NCBI GenBank assembly: GCA_037355855.1
Contig: CM074769.1
Location: forward strand, 1,674,001-1,738,000
Reading direction: 5' to 3'
Length of the DNA: 64,000 nt
DNA from: Pseudo-nitzschia pungens
Lineage: Eukaryota; Bacillariophyta; Bacillariophyceae; Bacillariales; Bacillariaceae
The notes beneath the pieces are model-generated. The model was given only the letters and a program-made list of their open reading frames with translations. It had not been told where the DNA came from and made no database searches. A program made the position numbers and the translations under genes. Below are positions 47,504-58,054 of the stretch, piece after piece. The stretch's first letter is position 1. Every line of letters starts with the position of its first letter.

Positions 47504-48459
47504 GTTTATCAGACCCACCGCTCGACCCACTACTACGAACCGGGACGCCGGCTAGAGCGTGTGACGAAACCCAGCTGGCTGATCACCACTGGCATCCATG
47601 CCTACACTTGGATGTAAAAACCTCAGCTGTAACTGGACCAGCAGCTAACATCGCGAGATCCCTGATGTTAATGGGGAGCCCTTCCCCAGCAAACGCGCAA
47701 TACGACCGGAGTCCGTACATCCACCTCTGCGGATCTATTGGTATTCATATTCAGTAGCTGAGTGTCATGGTGGCTCCATGGAGGCTCAGTCCGGAGGGGA
47801 AGGAGCAGATGGACGTGGAGAAAGCAGCGTCCATGATTCCCTGTTATTTTACAGGATTCAAGGGGACGTTTGCCGGGGATGGAACAACGCTGGAAAAGAA
47901 TTTTCCGTGGAGACAGACCAACAGACCACCACGTACTTTCCAGTGAAGACAGTGTCCAGCAGACCAAGGACATGACGTCAGTCCCATCCGAAACAATGAG
48001 GCGCAGACAACCTCAAATCTGCCATACCATTGATTTTTTGATTTTAGCCAAGGGAATTTGGAATCGGACAAGCCAAGAATCCTGAGATCTGTCATATCTC
48101 AAAATCAAATCGATTGGTCCAGAGCAGAAAGACCGAATAGAATTCTTCTTTTTTGGTCGTAACCAACCATTTGGATACCTTGCTAGCCAACCATCGAATC
48201 GGAACCATCGATGCGCATCCCTTTTTCAGACGTTGACACGAAACTGTTGACACGTAAATGCTGACGTGATACGTGATACCTTTTCTTTCGGAATTGTCGA
48301 TACGGAACAATCGACACGGACCATCGAATCCGATCGATACGCAACCCTTTTCTTCCTTCGATCGACAATCCTTTCTCCGATCGAGGTGGAGACAGTCCCC
48401 ACCACAAAAGAATTTGGAAACCGAAGCAAGTTAGTTACCCAGAACAAGTCAAGTCAACC
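47504..48459 (+). other. Transcribed leader of Copia-R
   Basis: Untranslated region before gag. It holds TGACGTCA (47973-47980) and TGACGTGA (48262-48269), both of bZIP-site type, and several short CGATCGATACGG phrases. No supported ORF. Confidence 0.6.
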
Positions 48460-50424
48460 ATGGCCAAGCAAACCAGAAGACAACTCGCTGCAGCCGCTGC
48501 CGGAGCCGGCGCCGCTGGAGGTGGCCCTGGGGATGGAGGCGCCGTCCCTGGAGTCGACGCTCCCCCGCCTGGAGTCGCCGATGGAGCCGGCGTTCCCCCT
48601 GTCGGAGCGCCTGGGGTCCCCCCTGTCGAAGCGCCTGGGGTCCCCCCTGTCGAAGCGCCTGGGGTCCCCCCTGTCGGAGCGCCTGGAGTCCCTCCTATTG
48701 CTCCTGCTGTCCCTGCTGCGTTTGGAGGCTCCAGAGTCCAACAAGAACCCAACCTTGACATCCAACCCCGATCTGAGATGATCCTGCTTGCTGCTATTCA
48801 AGAACTGAGAGCAATGCGCAACGAGAACGCAGCTCGGATTGCTGCTGAAGCTGCTGCTGCTGCCGCCGCCGCTCGTGCCCCAGCTCCAGCTCCTGCAGCT
48901 GCCCCTGCTCCTGCTCCTGTCGCCGCCCCTACAGGAGCCAGTCCTGAAATCCTCCAAGCCCATGCCACAGCCCAAGCTAATGGTGGAATCTCTGGATACA
49001 AGAATGGAGCAAAGCTCAGCTCAAGGGAGTTAGACCTCCACAAGATCCTCTCTGGCTTCAGTAACAGTGATACGGCGGATGAACTATTCCGAAATGGTCT
49101 CAACAGCATCGAGTCCATTCAGCAGCTCTCTGCCAAGGAACTCCCCAAGTACCTCCGTGACTTCAATGGGGGTCGCCATCCGATGTGCCCCTACCATGAA
49201 CGAGTATTCATCGGACTATCCTTCCGACAATCCTTTCAGCTTCTTTCGGAATGGATCCACTACCAACCTCTCATTGGTATCAAGCCTACAGCCCATACTT
49301 GGCTTAGTGATCCCCTCGCAGCCGACCGAACTCGCCAACGCCTACATGAAATGCAGACCGCCGACAAGGAGGTCGTCTCCTCGTCCATTACTCCGCCGAA
49401 GCTCACCAACCTTGACAACTTCCGTCAATGGGAAGAAAGTTTCCGTCAGTTCCTCCGCTTCCAGTACAATGAACAAGGGTTCCCCTTATCATACGTCATC
49501 CGTCCGAAGGAGCAAGAGACGGTGACTGCAGCAGAGAGATCCGCCACTGTTGGGAAGGACGGGACTTTTTCCAACTGGATGGATTATAATGTTCGATGTG
49601 CCACGCTTGAAGGCCCACAATTTGTCACTGACAACCACGACGTTTGGGTGTTGCTCTGCAACGCAGTCCGCGATGGCCCTGCCTGGGCCTACACTCGAAG
49701 GTACAAAGACGCGAAGAATCCGACTGGGAACGCCCGAGCGGCTTTCCTACATCTCTACGAGAATGCCTTCTCCGCAACCAACGTCGCGGCTATCCTTGAC
49801 AAGGTCCGTACCGGCATGTACACCTCCCGCTATACAGGTGATTCCCGCACCTACGACTTTGAGAAGCACTGCAGAACTTGGTTGAATTTCCAGACTACGC
49901 TCTCCAACCACAACAAGTTGCACGACGAAGAGGACTTCACCATGCGTTTCATCCACAGCATCCAAGACGATCGGTTTGAGAACCCCAAGATCCAGATCTT
50001 TGAAACCGATAAGTACACCAAGGACTTCAACGAGTGCGTCTCGTACTTCAAGAGGTGCCTTGGCATACGAAAGATGGGTGCGGTTGCCACCAAGCGAGCG
50101 CGAAGTATCTCCTCTGTCCACCAAGGTGGTGGCAACCAAGGAAGCAACAAGGGTGGATCGTACAGCGGCAAGATTGAGGACAAGCAGTATCCCTATGAAG
50201 TCTACAAGACCTTCTCCAAGGAACAACGAAAGCAGTTGTATGACCTCCGCCAGCAGAAGAAGGCTCGAACTATTCAGTCCACTAGTTCTACCACGCCTGC
50301 TGCCTCCGCGACCGCGAACGCGGACGCGACCCAAGGCGCAGGGAACAGTTTTGGGCCCAAGGGGCGCAAGAAGGGCAAGAAAAAGGGCAACGGCTCGAAC
50401 CAAGGACAGACCCCCAAGAACTGA
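48460..50424 (+). CDS. gag: Copia-R Gag
   Basis: The product is 654 residues from ATG at 48460 (MAKQTRRQ). The N-terminus carries decapeptide repeats (GVPPVEAP units, from tandem 30-bp repeats at about 48588-48690), then an Ala/Pro tract. The core is almost identical to Copia-L Gag, and the C-terminus is basic (GRKKGKKKGNG) with no zinc knuckle. UGA at 50422-50424 is the only block between Gag and Pol in the same frame. Confidence 0.88.
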   Translation: MAKQTRRQLAAAAAGAGAAGGGPGDGGAVPGVDAPPPGVADGAGVPPVGAPGVPPVEAPGVPPVEAPGVPPVGAPGVPPIAPAVPAAFGGSRVQQEPNLDIQPRSEMILLAAIQELRAMRNENAARIAAEAAAAAAAARAPAPAPAAAPAPAPVAAPTGASPEILQAHATAQANGGISGYKNGAKLSSRELDLHKILSGFSNSDTADELFRNGLNSIESIQQLSAKELPKYLRDFNGGRHPMCPYHERVFIGLSFRQSFQLLSEWIHYQPLIGIKPTAHTWLSDPLAADRTRQRLHEMQTADKEVVSSSITPPKLTNLDNFRQWEESFRQFLRFQYNEQGFPLSYVIRPKEQETVTAAERSATVGKDGTFSNWMDYNVRCATLEGPQFVTDNHDVWVLLCNAVRDGPAWAYTRRYKDAKNPTGNARAAFLHLYENAFSATNVAAILDKVRTGMYTSRYTGDSRTYDFEKHCRTWLNFQTTLSNHNKLHDEEDFTMRFIHSIQDDRFENPKIQIFETDKYTKDFNECVSYFKRCLGIRKMGAVATKRARSISSVHQGGGNQGSNKGGSYSGKIEDKQYPYEVYKTFSKEQRKQLYDLRQQKKARTIQSTSSTTPAASATANADATQGAGNSFGPKGRKKGKKKGNGSNQGQTPKN

Positions 50425-50466
50425 AACGACGGCCGGTGCCCGAAATTAAGTAAGGTTGGCCGGCTA

Positions 50467-53400
50467 TTGTACCAGATGGATCTGCCGCGCGCGCGCCCGA
50501 GTCCTGAGGGACAGTGCGAGCTGGACAGCCACGCTGATACGACCGCCGCCGGTTCCAATATGATCTTGCTTGAAGACCAAGTCGTCAGCCATGTCGATGT
50601 TCATCCTTTTTCGCCTGAGCTCGAGCCTATCAAGAACATTCCTATTGGGACCTGTGTTACGGCCTACACAGATACCGACGGGAAAGTTTGGTTGATTTAT
50701 TTCCACGAAGCCCTGTATTTTGGCGACAAGTTGTCCCACAGCTTGATTTGCCCGAATCAGATACGGGACTGCCATCCCAATCGTGTCAGTGAAACGCCCC
50801 GTCAGTATGATGAGCAGTCCAGTCACTCCATCCATATTGACAATACCGATCCTGAAGATCCCCATGCGGGCCACACCCTCGACATCAAGCTTCTGCTTGA
50901 TGGGGTCGTGTCCTATTTCCCTTCCCGCAAGCCAACCAAGCATGAAATGGCTACATGTGATCATGTCGTTGCTACCCGAGACTTCCCTTGGGATCCGAAG
51001 AGCAAGAAGTTCGAGCAAGCCGAAGAAGCCATCGACGGATCTCATCCGTTGAATCCTACGGTGTCTGTCCTTCGCGCGGGGACGCCCCATGCGTCCGCGC
51101 CGACGAAGCAGTCCAAGAGGTCCAAGACGAACAAGCGCAAGTTGGAGCCCGTCGAAACACGGTCCAACTTCAGTCCCCATTTGTACGACGATCCTCTTCG
51201 GAGCGACGAGCTGATCCTGCCACAGCATGATTGCTATGAGAAGTACAAGCTGCGGAGTCTTCAGCAACTCTGTACCCGCCGTGATCTGACCCCATGTGCG
51301 ATCGCATCCGACTCGCGTCTGGATGCGCGGCTATCTTCTCTTTTTCATTCGGGCGATTCCCTGAAGACTTGCGGGGACGATGTAGACGTGGATTCTGTAC
51401 CAAGTCTTACAGTCAACGCCCTGCATACCCCGTTGTACGAGCGCGCCTACACCGATGGACGCGAGCACTTCGAATTGGATCCCCGTTGCAGGGATTTCCC
51501 CGTCTGCCTGTCTGCCGTTTACAAGCATGTTCGATGGGACGACGATGCAGTCGAACCAGTCGATCCCGAGCTCGACACTATTGCCAGACGAGCCAAGTGG
51601 GGTCCGACGATTGACACCGAACGCTACTGCAAGATTGACTCCGACCGTCTGTCCAAGATCTGGGATGTGTCCCCGAGAAAGGCTGCGGATACTCTTCGAG
51701 TCACGACGCAGAAAGGGTTCCGCAACCCTATGCATCCCCTTGTCCGCCGATTGCCAACGCAGAGCTTCAGAAACAAGCGCATCGCGGCTGGCAAATGGTA
51801 CACCGACACCTGGATGGCAAAGGTCCCGAGCATCATGCGACAAGATTCAGCCGCCCAAGTTTTCAGTAATGGTAAGGGCTACGACGAGTTCATACCTATA
51901 CAGGGCAAGAAACAAGCGTATGAAGGACTGAAGATTTTCATCCACGACGTCGGCATTCCCGAGCATTTGATATCTGATGGCGCTCGAGAGCAAGGAGCCC
52001 CTGGTACCTACAAGACTCCATGGAATAAGGTCGTCAGCAAAAACCATATCCATCAGACCTTTATCCAGCCAAGATGCCCCTTCCAGAATCGCGCGGAGCT
52101 CAGCATCGGCCATATCAGCAGAAGCATCCGCAAGAAGACGGCTCGGAAGCGATCCCCCAAGCGCCTGTGGGCTTTCTGCGGAGAGCTCGTTGCTGCCATT
52201 CGACAGCGCACGGCTTCCAGTGATCCTACGATGATGGGTCGAACGCCGTTCGAAATTGTACATGGGTACATGCCTGACATATCTCTGTACCAAGCCCATG
52301 AATGGTATGATTTCGTCTATTGGGTTGATCTCTCTGATGGGACCGAGAAGCTGGGACGATGGCTTGGCCCGTGCGGTGACCGATTCGGAGGCGGAGACTG
52401 CCACTGGATCCTGAACGAGGCGGCCATGCCGGTAAGCACTAACACAGTCCGTGCTGTTACTGAAGAAGAATGGCGTTCCCATGACGTCAAGCGCTATATG
52501 GACTCATTTGACCAAGCAGTGGAATCCAAGATCGGGGACAAGGTTGAGGATAACGACGCAAAGTTCCAAGCTACGTACCCTGATCCCCCTGCTGAGTTAT
52601 TTGAGGGTCACCAAGAAAGGTGGGAGCTCGCCGAGCCGGAAGCCTCCATTCCGGATATTGACGATCTCATACCTGATGGGGATGACTATGATGAGTATAT
52701 TGGTAATAATGTCATGATCCAGAAGGGCGATGAACGACTACGGTGTGTCGTGAAGAATCGTTCTGCTGACCTTAATGGCAATCCGATTGGCAAGAGGAAT
52801 GATAACCCTATCCTTGATACCAGAATGTATGATCTGCAATTTCCAGATGGTTCCGTCGAGCAGTATACCGCCAACATCGTTGCTGAGAGCATGTACAGCG
52901 AAATTGACGACGACGGACGCATGTTTTCTCTCCTGGACGAGATTATCGATCACGAGAAGGACGGATCCGCCGTTAGGAAACAAGATGCGACGATCACCAA
53001 CAAGCATGGTCGCAAAGTCCCCAAGCCTACAACGAAGGGATGGCGATTGCTCGTCAGTTGGAAAGACGGAACCGAATCCTGGTGTAAGTTGAGCGATCTG
53101 AAAGAGTCCTTTCCTGTGCAGACCGCAGAGTACGCCATATCCGCCAAGATCTCGGATCAGCCAGCATTCCGATGGTGGATCCACCACGTACTACGAAGGA
53201 AGAAGCGAATCCTCAAAGCCACCAAGCGAAACAAGTACTGGGATCGGACCCACAAGTTTGGAGTGGAGTTACCACATTCTATCCCTGAAGCCCTCGCCAT
53301 CGACCGAAAGACGGGAACGGACTATTGGGAGAAGGCGATTGCGAAGGAGATGAGAAACAACGAGATGGCGTTCGAGTTTGACCCCAGCTACACCGTCGAA

Positions 53401-54978
53401 GGTCTCAAGGCCGAAGGATTCAGCAAGATCACGACGCACATGATCTTTGATGTGAAGTTGGGGTCCCTGACGCGGAAAGCACGGCTCGTCGCCGATGGCC
53501 ATAAGGTACAAGCAACAGCTAAGGAACATACCTTCAGCAGTGTACCTAGCAGGGATTCAGTCCGTATCTTCTTCCTGTTGGCAGCGCTGAACAATCTGGA
53601 CGTGCTGTCTGCGGACATCCAGAATGCCTACCTTACAGCGCCGATCAAGAAGAAATATTATTTGGTTGCACGAGCTGAAGACGGTTTTCCCCCGCACTTG
53701 GCAGGACAGGTATGTAAGATCGTTCGAGCACTGTATGGACTTCCTGTTGCAGGCGCGTCGTTCCGATCCTATTTGACCAAGCACCTACGAACGCTAGGAT
53801 ATCAACCCTGTAAAGCTGATCCTGATGTTCATATGCGGGTGGAGACGCGAAAGGATGGTTCTAGGTACTGGGCATACCTGATTGCATACGTCGACGATAT
53901 CATCTGTTGCAGTGAGGACCCCCGACGGCAGTTGGAAAGTATCGAGCAGCGCTTCACGCTGAAGGACGGGACTATAGAAGTTCCAACCCTGTATCTGGGC
54001 GCTGATGTCCATTCGCATGTGGTCGAAGACGACCCAATTCCCAAGTGGGCAATGTCCTCCGAGAAATATGCTAAGAAAGCCATCGATGCAGTAGAGAAGG
54101 AGCTTGGCACCGAGCAGTATGGTTACAAGCACCTTCCGAACAAGGTGTCTACCCCGTTGACATCCGATTATCGTCCAGAGGTTGATGTAACCACCGAGCT
54201 GGATCCAAGCAAGCAGAACTACTACCAAGGATTGATTGGCGTCTTGAGATGGTTGTGTGAACTTGGAAGACTTGATTTGGTCATGCCTGTATCCCTCATG
54301 TCCAGGTACCTAGCCCAAGCAAGAACAGGGCATTTGAACCAAGTATTGCACATGTTTGCCTATCTCAAGGCGCACGCTCGATCCAAGCTAGTATTTGACG
54401 AGACGCGTCCTGAAGTGGATGAAACCAGATTCCCCGACTGTGATTGGAGTGAGTTCTATCCAGATGCCAAGGAGGTATTGCCACCGGATGCTCCTGAACC
54501 CCTTGGGAAAGCAGTGATTATGAGTTGTTTTGTCGATGCGGATCATGCCGGATGCAAAGCAACAAGAAGGTCCCATACCGGAATTATCATCTTTGTAAAC
54601 AGAGCCCCTATCCTGTGGTTCAGCAAACGCCAGACCACTGTCGAGACGTCAACCTTTGGTTCTGAGATAGTGGCATTGCGGATTGCCATTGAACTGATTG
54701 AGGGTCTCAGGTACAAGCTCCGGATGATGGGGGTTCCTATTGAAGGCCCTACCAATGTGTACTGTGACAACGAGTCTGTTGTTAAGAACACCACCAGGCC
54801 GGAGAGTCCATGCAACAAGAAGCACAACAGCGTTGCTTACCACAAGGCGCGCGAGTCTATTGCTGCTGGAACAATTCGAATTGCAAAGGAGCCTGGCGAG
54901 ACCAATATTGCTGACCTATTCACCAAGCTATTGAATGGTCCAGCTCTAAAAGACCACTGCGCTCAATGCATGTGGTAA
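50467..54978 (+). CDS. pol: Copia-R Pol polyprotein (protease-integrase-RT-RNase H)
   Basis: About 1,500 residues, intact. Protease LDSHADT; integrase D-D-E in YTDTWMAK, LISDGAREQ and FQNRAE; RT with SADIQNAYL and YVDDI; RNase H with DADHAG, SEIVAL and CDNES. The frame has no ATG until the fourth codon of this interval (50476) and is open back to the gag UGA, 14 codons upstream. The spacer between UGA and pol is identical in the two copia copies and can pair CGGCC with GGCCG. Confidence 0.92.
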   Translation: MYQMDLPRARPSPEGQCELDSHADTTAAGSNMILLEDQVVSHVDVHPFSPELEPIKNIPIGTCVTAYTDTDGKVWLIYFHEALYFGDKLSHSLICPNQIRDCHPNRVSETPRQYDEQSSHSIHIDNTDPEDPHAGHTLDIKLLLDGVVSYFPSRKPTKHEMATCDHVVATRDFPWDPKSKKFEQAEEAIDGSHPLNPTVSVLRAGTPHASAPTKQSKRSKTNKRKLEPVETRSNFSPHLYDDPLRSDELILPQHDCYEKYKLRSLQQLCTRRDLTPCAIASDSRLDARLSSLFHSGDSLKTCGDDVDVDSVPSLTVNALHTPLYERAYTDGREHFELDPRCRDFPVCLSAVYKHVRWDDDAVEPVDPELDTIARRAKWGPTIDTERYCKIDSDRLSKIWDVSPRKAADTLRVTTQKGFRNPMHPLVRRLPTQSFRNKRIAAGKWYTDTWMAKVPSIMRQDSAAQVFSNGKGYDEFIPIQGKKQAYEGLKIFIHDVGIPEHLISDGAREQGAPGTYKTPWNKVVSKNHIHQTFIQPRCPFQNRAELSIGHISRSIRKKTARKRSPKRLWAFCGELVAAIRQRTASSDPTMMGRTPFEIVHGYMPDISLYQAHEWYDFVYWVDLSDGTEKLGRWLGPCGDRFGGGDCHWILNEAAMPVSTNTVRAVTEEEWRSHDVKRYMDSFDQAVESKIGDKVEDNDAKFQATYPDPPAELFEGHQERWELAEPEASIPDIDDLIPDGDDYDEYIGNNVMIQKGDERLRCVVKNRSADLNGNPIGKRNDNPILDTRMYDLQFPDGSVEQYTANIVAESMYSEIDDDGRMFSLLDEIIDHEKDGSAVRKQDATITNKHGRKVPKPTTKGWRLLVSWKDGTESWCKLSDLKESFPVQTAEYAISAKISDQPAFRWWIHHVLRRKKRILKATKRNKYWDRTHKFGVELPHSIPEALAIDRKTGTDYWEKAIAKEMRNNEMAFEFDPSYTVEGLKAEGFSKITTHMIFDVKLGSLTRKARLVADGHKVQATAKEHTFSSVPSRDSVRIFFLLAALNNLDVLSADIQNAYLTAPIKKKYYLVARAEDGFPPHLAGQVCKIVRALYGLPVAGASFRSYLTKHLRTLGYQPCKADPDVHMRVETRKDGSRYWAYLIAYVDDIICCSEDPRRQLESIEQRFTLKDGTIEVPTLYLGADVHSHVVEDDPIPKWAMSSEKYAKKAIDAVEKELGTEQYGYKHLPNKVSTPLTSDYRPEVDVTTELDPSKQNYYQGLIGVLRWLCELGRLDLVMPVSLMSRYLAQARTGHLNQVLHMFAYLKAHARSKLVFDETRPEVDETRFPDCDWSEFYPDAKEVLPPDAPEPLGKAVIMSCFVDADHAGCKATRRSHTGIIIFVNRAPILWFSKRQTTVETSTFGSEIVALRIAIELIEGLRYKLRMMGVPIEGPTNVYCDNESVVKNTTRPESPCNKKHNSVAYHKARESIAAGTIRIAKEPGETNIADLFTKLLNGPALKDHCAQCMW

Positions 54979-55670
54979 AAATGCTCCAGCTGCATTATTT
55001 GAGGCACTTCGACCCCCTGACAAGCAGCTCGGACGCAGAAGATTTTGGTTTCGATTTTCGGAAGCAAACGATTTCGATTTTCGGAAGCAAACGATTTCGT
55101 TTTTTGAGAGCAGTCGATTTCGATTTCGGACGCAACCTTGTTTCGGACTTTTGATTTCGATTTCGATTTCGATTACAAGATTCTCGTAACGCAGTCGACA
55201 GCAGGTTACGAGTTCTTCGATCGCTACGATTTAGGTTGCGAATTGTTTCGGACGCAATCTTATTTTCGGAACGCAACAGATTTCGATCCGACCTGATCCT
55301 ATGTTATATGTTATATGTTGGGAGTCTCCGGTACACCGGTTCCGGGGACTATAAACTTGAAAGACAATAGGCTGATTGATCTCCTTGTTCGTGTCAAGGA
55401 ATGGAACCAAGGGCAAAACGCCCTCCGGTCCAACCCCCCTTTTTTTTGTACTACGAATCAGCCGGGCCTCTGATAGAAGAACTGCAATATTTGGTGCAGT
55501 TTGACCTCTGACAAGTTACATGGAAACATCCCTGAATTCTGTTATGATCCATCCAAGTGTCCTGGTACAACAAGCAAGAGTATTGGTGTCCTCCTGGGAG
55601 TATCTGTTTCCGGGGACTGGTATAGTTGCTCAGTTGCTCATACAGGACCACTGGCATGAATCACGGGGAC
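54979..55670 (+). other. 3' untranslated region of Copia-R
   Basis: Contains short tandem phrases GATTTCGATTTTCGGAAGC (about 55040-55160), a poly-pyrimidine run ending TTTTTTTT (about 55436-55447) and, just before the 3' LTR, CACGGGGAC as the likely polypurine primer. No gene. Confidence 0.55.
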
Positions 55671-56587
55671 TATGAAGATATTCATGGTGGTGCTATGATC
55701 TGTGCTAGCAAGGCTCCTGTGTAGAAGGGCTACTGGGTCTACAGTCAGCAACACCCAGTAACTGACTAACAGGTGCTGAGCTGAGTGCTAGAGCTGTGTG
55801 CTAATTGCTAGCATACAAGCTCAGCAACAGGCTTAGCAACAGGCTTAGCAACAGGCTTAGCAACAGGCTTAGCAGCAGGCTTAGCAGCAGACCTATCCTG
55901 TTTAGTATGGATGCTAGCAGAGTTTACTAGGGTCGCCGCGTACGATTTGTACCAATCGTACGTACCCCGAGTAAAGCACCTGTTATGATGTAGCTAAATG
56001 CTACAGGGTTAGGGTTGCTAAGGCTACGAGATACTGGAAGATGCTAACCTACCATGATACCAATGCTAAGATATGATGCTACCGCCGGGGTCGGGTCATT
56101 GGTGTATAATATGTACCATGATCGGATACCCGGCCCAAACAGTTACCCAACGCGCTAGCACACGATTCGGTCTAATTAATCGGAGATACCTACGATACTC
56201 CGATACGGTACGCTACTCGTAGGATACAGTACCAGAGCTACAGGAGTTCTGTTATTATACGAGTTAGCGAGTTAGCGAATCGATGTCACGATACACGATA
56301 CAGAGCTGAGCGCTTTGGCTCAGCTCCCTTTTCACTCTTTCTTTTACACTCTAAAATAGAAACCTATCATGCCCTCCTTTCGATCGATTCCGATGTACCT
56401 CTAGGGAAGTGCCTTGTATTGCTTGAGTGTATGCAATAGACTTTGAACAGTCCACTGTAGACTCACGATTTGCCAGGACTTTATGTATTGTTATTGTTAA
56501 GGCTTTCCCCTATTTTTTAGGCCAGTATGAAACAGTTTATATCTACGAGTCGTCCCCGAAGATCGCTGACGAGCGAATATCAACACA
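55671..56587 (+). repeat. 3' LTR of Copia-R
   Basis: Direct copy of 46587-47503, apparently without difference. Confidence 0.92.
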
Positions 56588-57169
56588 GTACGGTAACCTT
56601 ATTGTTTTTCCTAATAGAAAAATTTGATGGAACTTGTTTAGCCCCTACTAAGATTACCGGGTTCGTACCGTCACTTGGATCATTTCTCGTACTCGTACTG
56701 TTTTTAAGATCTGATGACGCATCACAGCGCGTCAAGTGCGCATCATTCTGCGTTTTTCACAAAATCAATAGCAGAATAAAAAATGAATGAATCATCGTCC
56801 ATCCTCCTCGATAGAATGTTTCATCCCTTTTCTGTCTCACAAGAATACAGGAGGACGAAGTGTGCCGATCCTAAATATTACTCGGCATTTGTCGCGGATT
56901 TCGTCGACGAAAAGCGCGTCACTCATCACTGCATTATCACCAGCTTGGTTGTCTCCTGGTGATCCGCAACCGACTTTCGATTCCGTGCCGCGCGCTAGTC
57001 CGCGATCAGTGCTCCGAAATCCTCAGCCTACACCGGCTTGGCGATTTGTCATCAGACGCATCCGCATCCTCATCCGCAACCGAACGCAACACAACGCATC
57101 GTATCATTCGCAACTTGGAGAACAACGACATCAAACACACCTGTACCAACACACACTCAATCCTACACC
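56588..57169. other. Intergenic host DNA, presumed promoter of the COMT-like gene
   Basis: No supported gene. Copia-R inserted about 580 bases upstream of the COMT-like start codon. The stretch just before the ATG is rich in ACA and CAACAC, typical of a 5' UTR. Confidence 0.45.
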
Positions 57170-58054
57170 ATGGCCAAAACATCCTCCGCCGAGCACATTT
57201 CCGAAGCCGGAAACTACGGCGATCAGCGGGAATACTACGCCTCCAAATACCTGCTGGAGCACGCGCCACCCAATGACCCCGAGGCCTGCCTCAAGGCGCT
57301 CGAAGACTTTGACGTTCGCTGGACCATGCTCCACCTGGGCCGCGAAAAGGGAGAGCACCTCGACCGGGCCGTGGTGGACGCGATCCGGCGCCGGAGTCGC
57401 AACTGGACGGGCAACGGCCACCAACGACCGATCCGCGCGCTCGAGATCGGCGCGTACATCGGGTATTCGGCGATCCGCATCGGGAGGATCCTGGCCGAGT
57501 GCGCTCCGGAGGCATCGCATCTGCTTTCGGTGGAGCAAAACGGGGACAACGCATGGTATGCGGCGAGGCATGTGAAGCACGCCGGGCTGACCGAAACGGT
57601 GACGGTGCGGCACGGCCGCATCGAGGAGTGCTTTGGCCACCACGGCAATAGCGACAATAACGACGACGACCACGACAACATCAACGACAATAGAAGTGAT
57701 CACTCGGATTCTTCTTCTTCGTCGTCCCCGGAGTTCGAGGTGGCTCCCTTCGACCTGGTCTTTCTGGACCACCGCAAGCCGTTCTACCTCCGCGATCTCA
57801 AGCTCTTGCGGGCTGCAGGAGTTGTGGACCCCAACACGACAACGGTGATTGCGGACAACGTGGCGCCGAGGGAGCACCTCCGAAACAGAGCCGAAGCGGT
57901 GACCCGGGGCAAGCGCCGGGGTCCGTGCGTGTGCTCCAACAAGGCGTGCGACTTTTTGGGGCACGTTCGGCGGGAGTGGTCGTCGACGGAAATCTGCTAC
58001 GGGGCCAACAGCAAGGACGGGATCTCCGTGTCGGTGCCGAGAGTGGTGGGGTGA
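57170..58054 (+). CDS. Catechol-O-methyltransferase-like protein
   Basis: The product is 294 residues from ATG at 57170 (MAKTSSAEH); the frame upstream has only a TTG. The SAM-binding motif I is LEIGAYIGYSA (about 91). SVEQN (about 123) is the acidic end of strand 2. FLDHRKPFYL (about 199) corresponds to the metal-binding Asp loop of COMT, and ADNVAP (about 228) to the Asp-Asn metal ligands. These match Mg-dependent class I O-methyltransferases that methylate catechol-type substrates; the substrate here is unknown. An Asp/Asn/Ser-rich insert (about residues 160-188) between motifs is absent from animal COMT and looks like slippage-derived filler. A CVCSNKAC cluster near 260 is unusual. No targeting peptide is evident, so probably cytosolic. 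Confidence 0.82.
   Translation: MAKTSSAEHISEAGNYGDQREYYASKYLLEHAPPNDPEACLKALEDFDVRWTMLHLGREKGEHLDRAVVDAIRRRSRNWTGNGHQRPIRALEIGAYIGYSAIRIGRILAECAPEASHLLSVEQNGDNAWYAARHVKHAGLTETVTVRHGRIEECFGHHGNSDNNDDDHDNINDNRSDHSDSSSSSSPEFEVAPFDLVFLDHRKPFYLRDLKLLRAAGVVDPNTTTVIADNVAPREHLRNRAEAVTRGKRRGPCVCSNKACDFLGHVRREWSSTEICYGANSKDGISVSVPRVVG

Larger units (their letters stand above)
46587..56587 (+). mobile_element. Copia-R: complete Ty1/copia LTR retrotransposon
   Basis: Same family as Copia-L, inverted relative to it. Two 917-bp LTRs appear identical over their length, so this insertion is very recent. Between them are a leader (47504-48459), gag, pol, and a 3' untranslated region (54979-55670) rich in GATTTCGATTTTCGGAAGC-type repeats. 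The target duplication is GTAC (46583-46586 and 56588-56591) when the LTR is taken to start TATGAAG. The LTR differs from Copia-L by many substitutions and indels even though the proteins are nearly the same, so the two belong to separate subfamilies. Confidence 0.93.
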
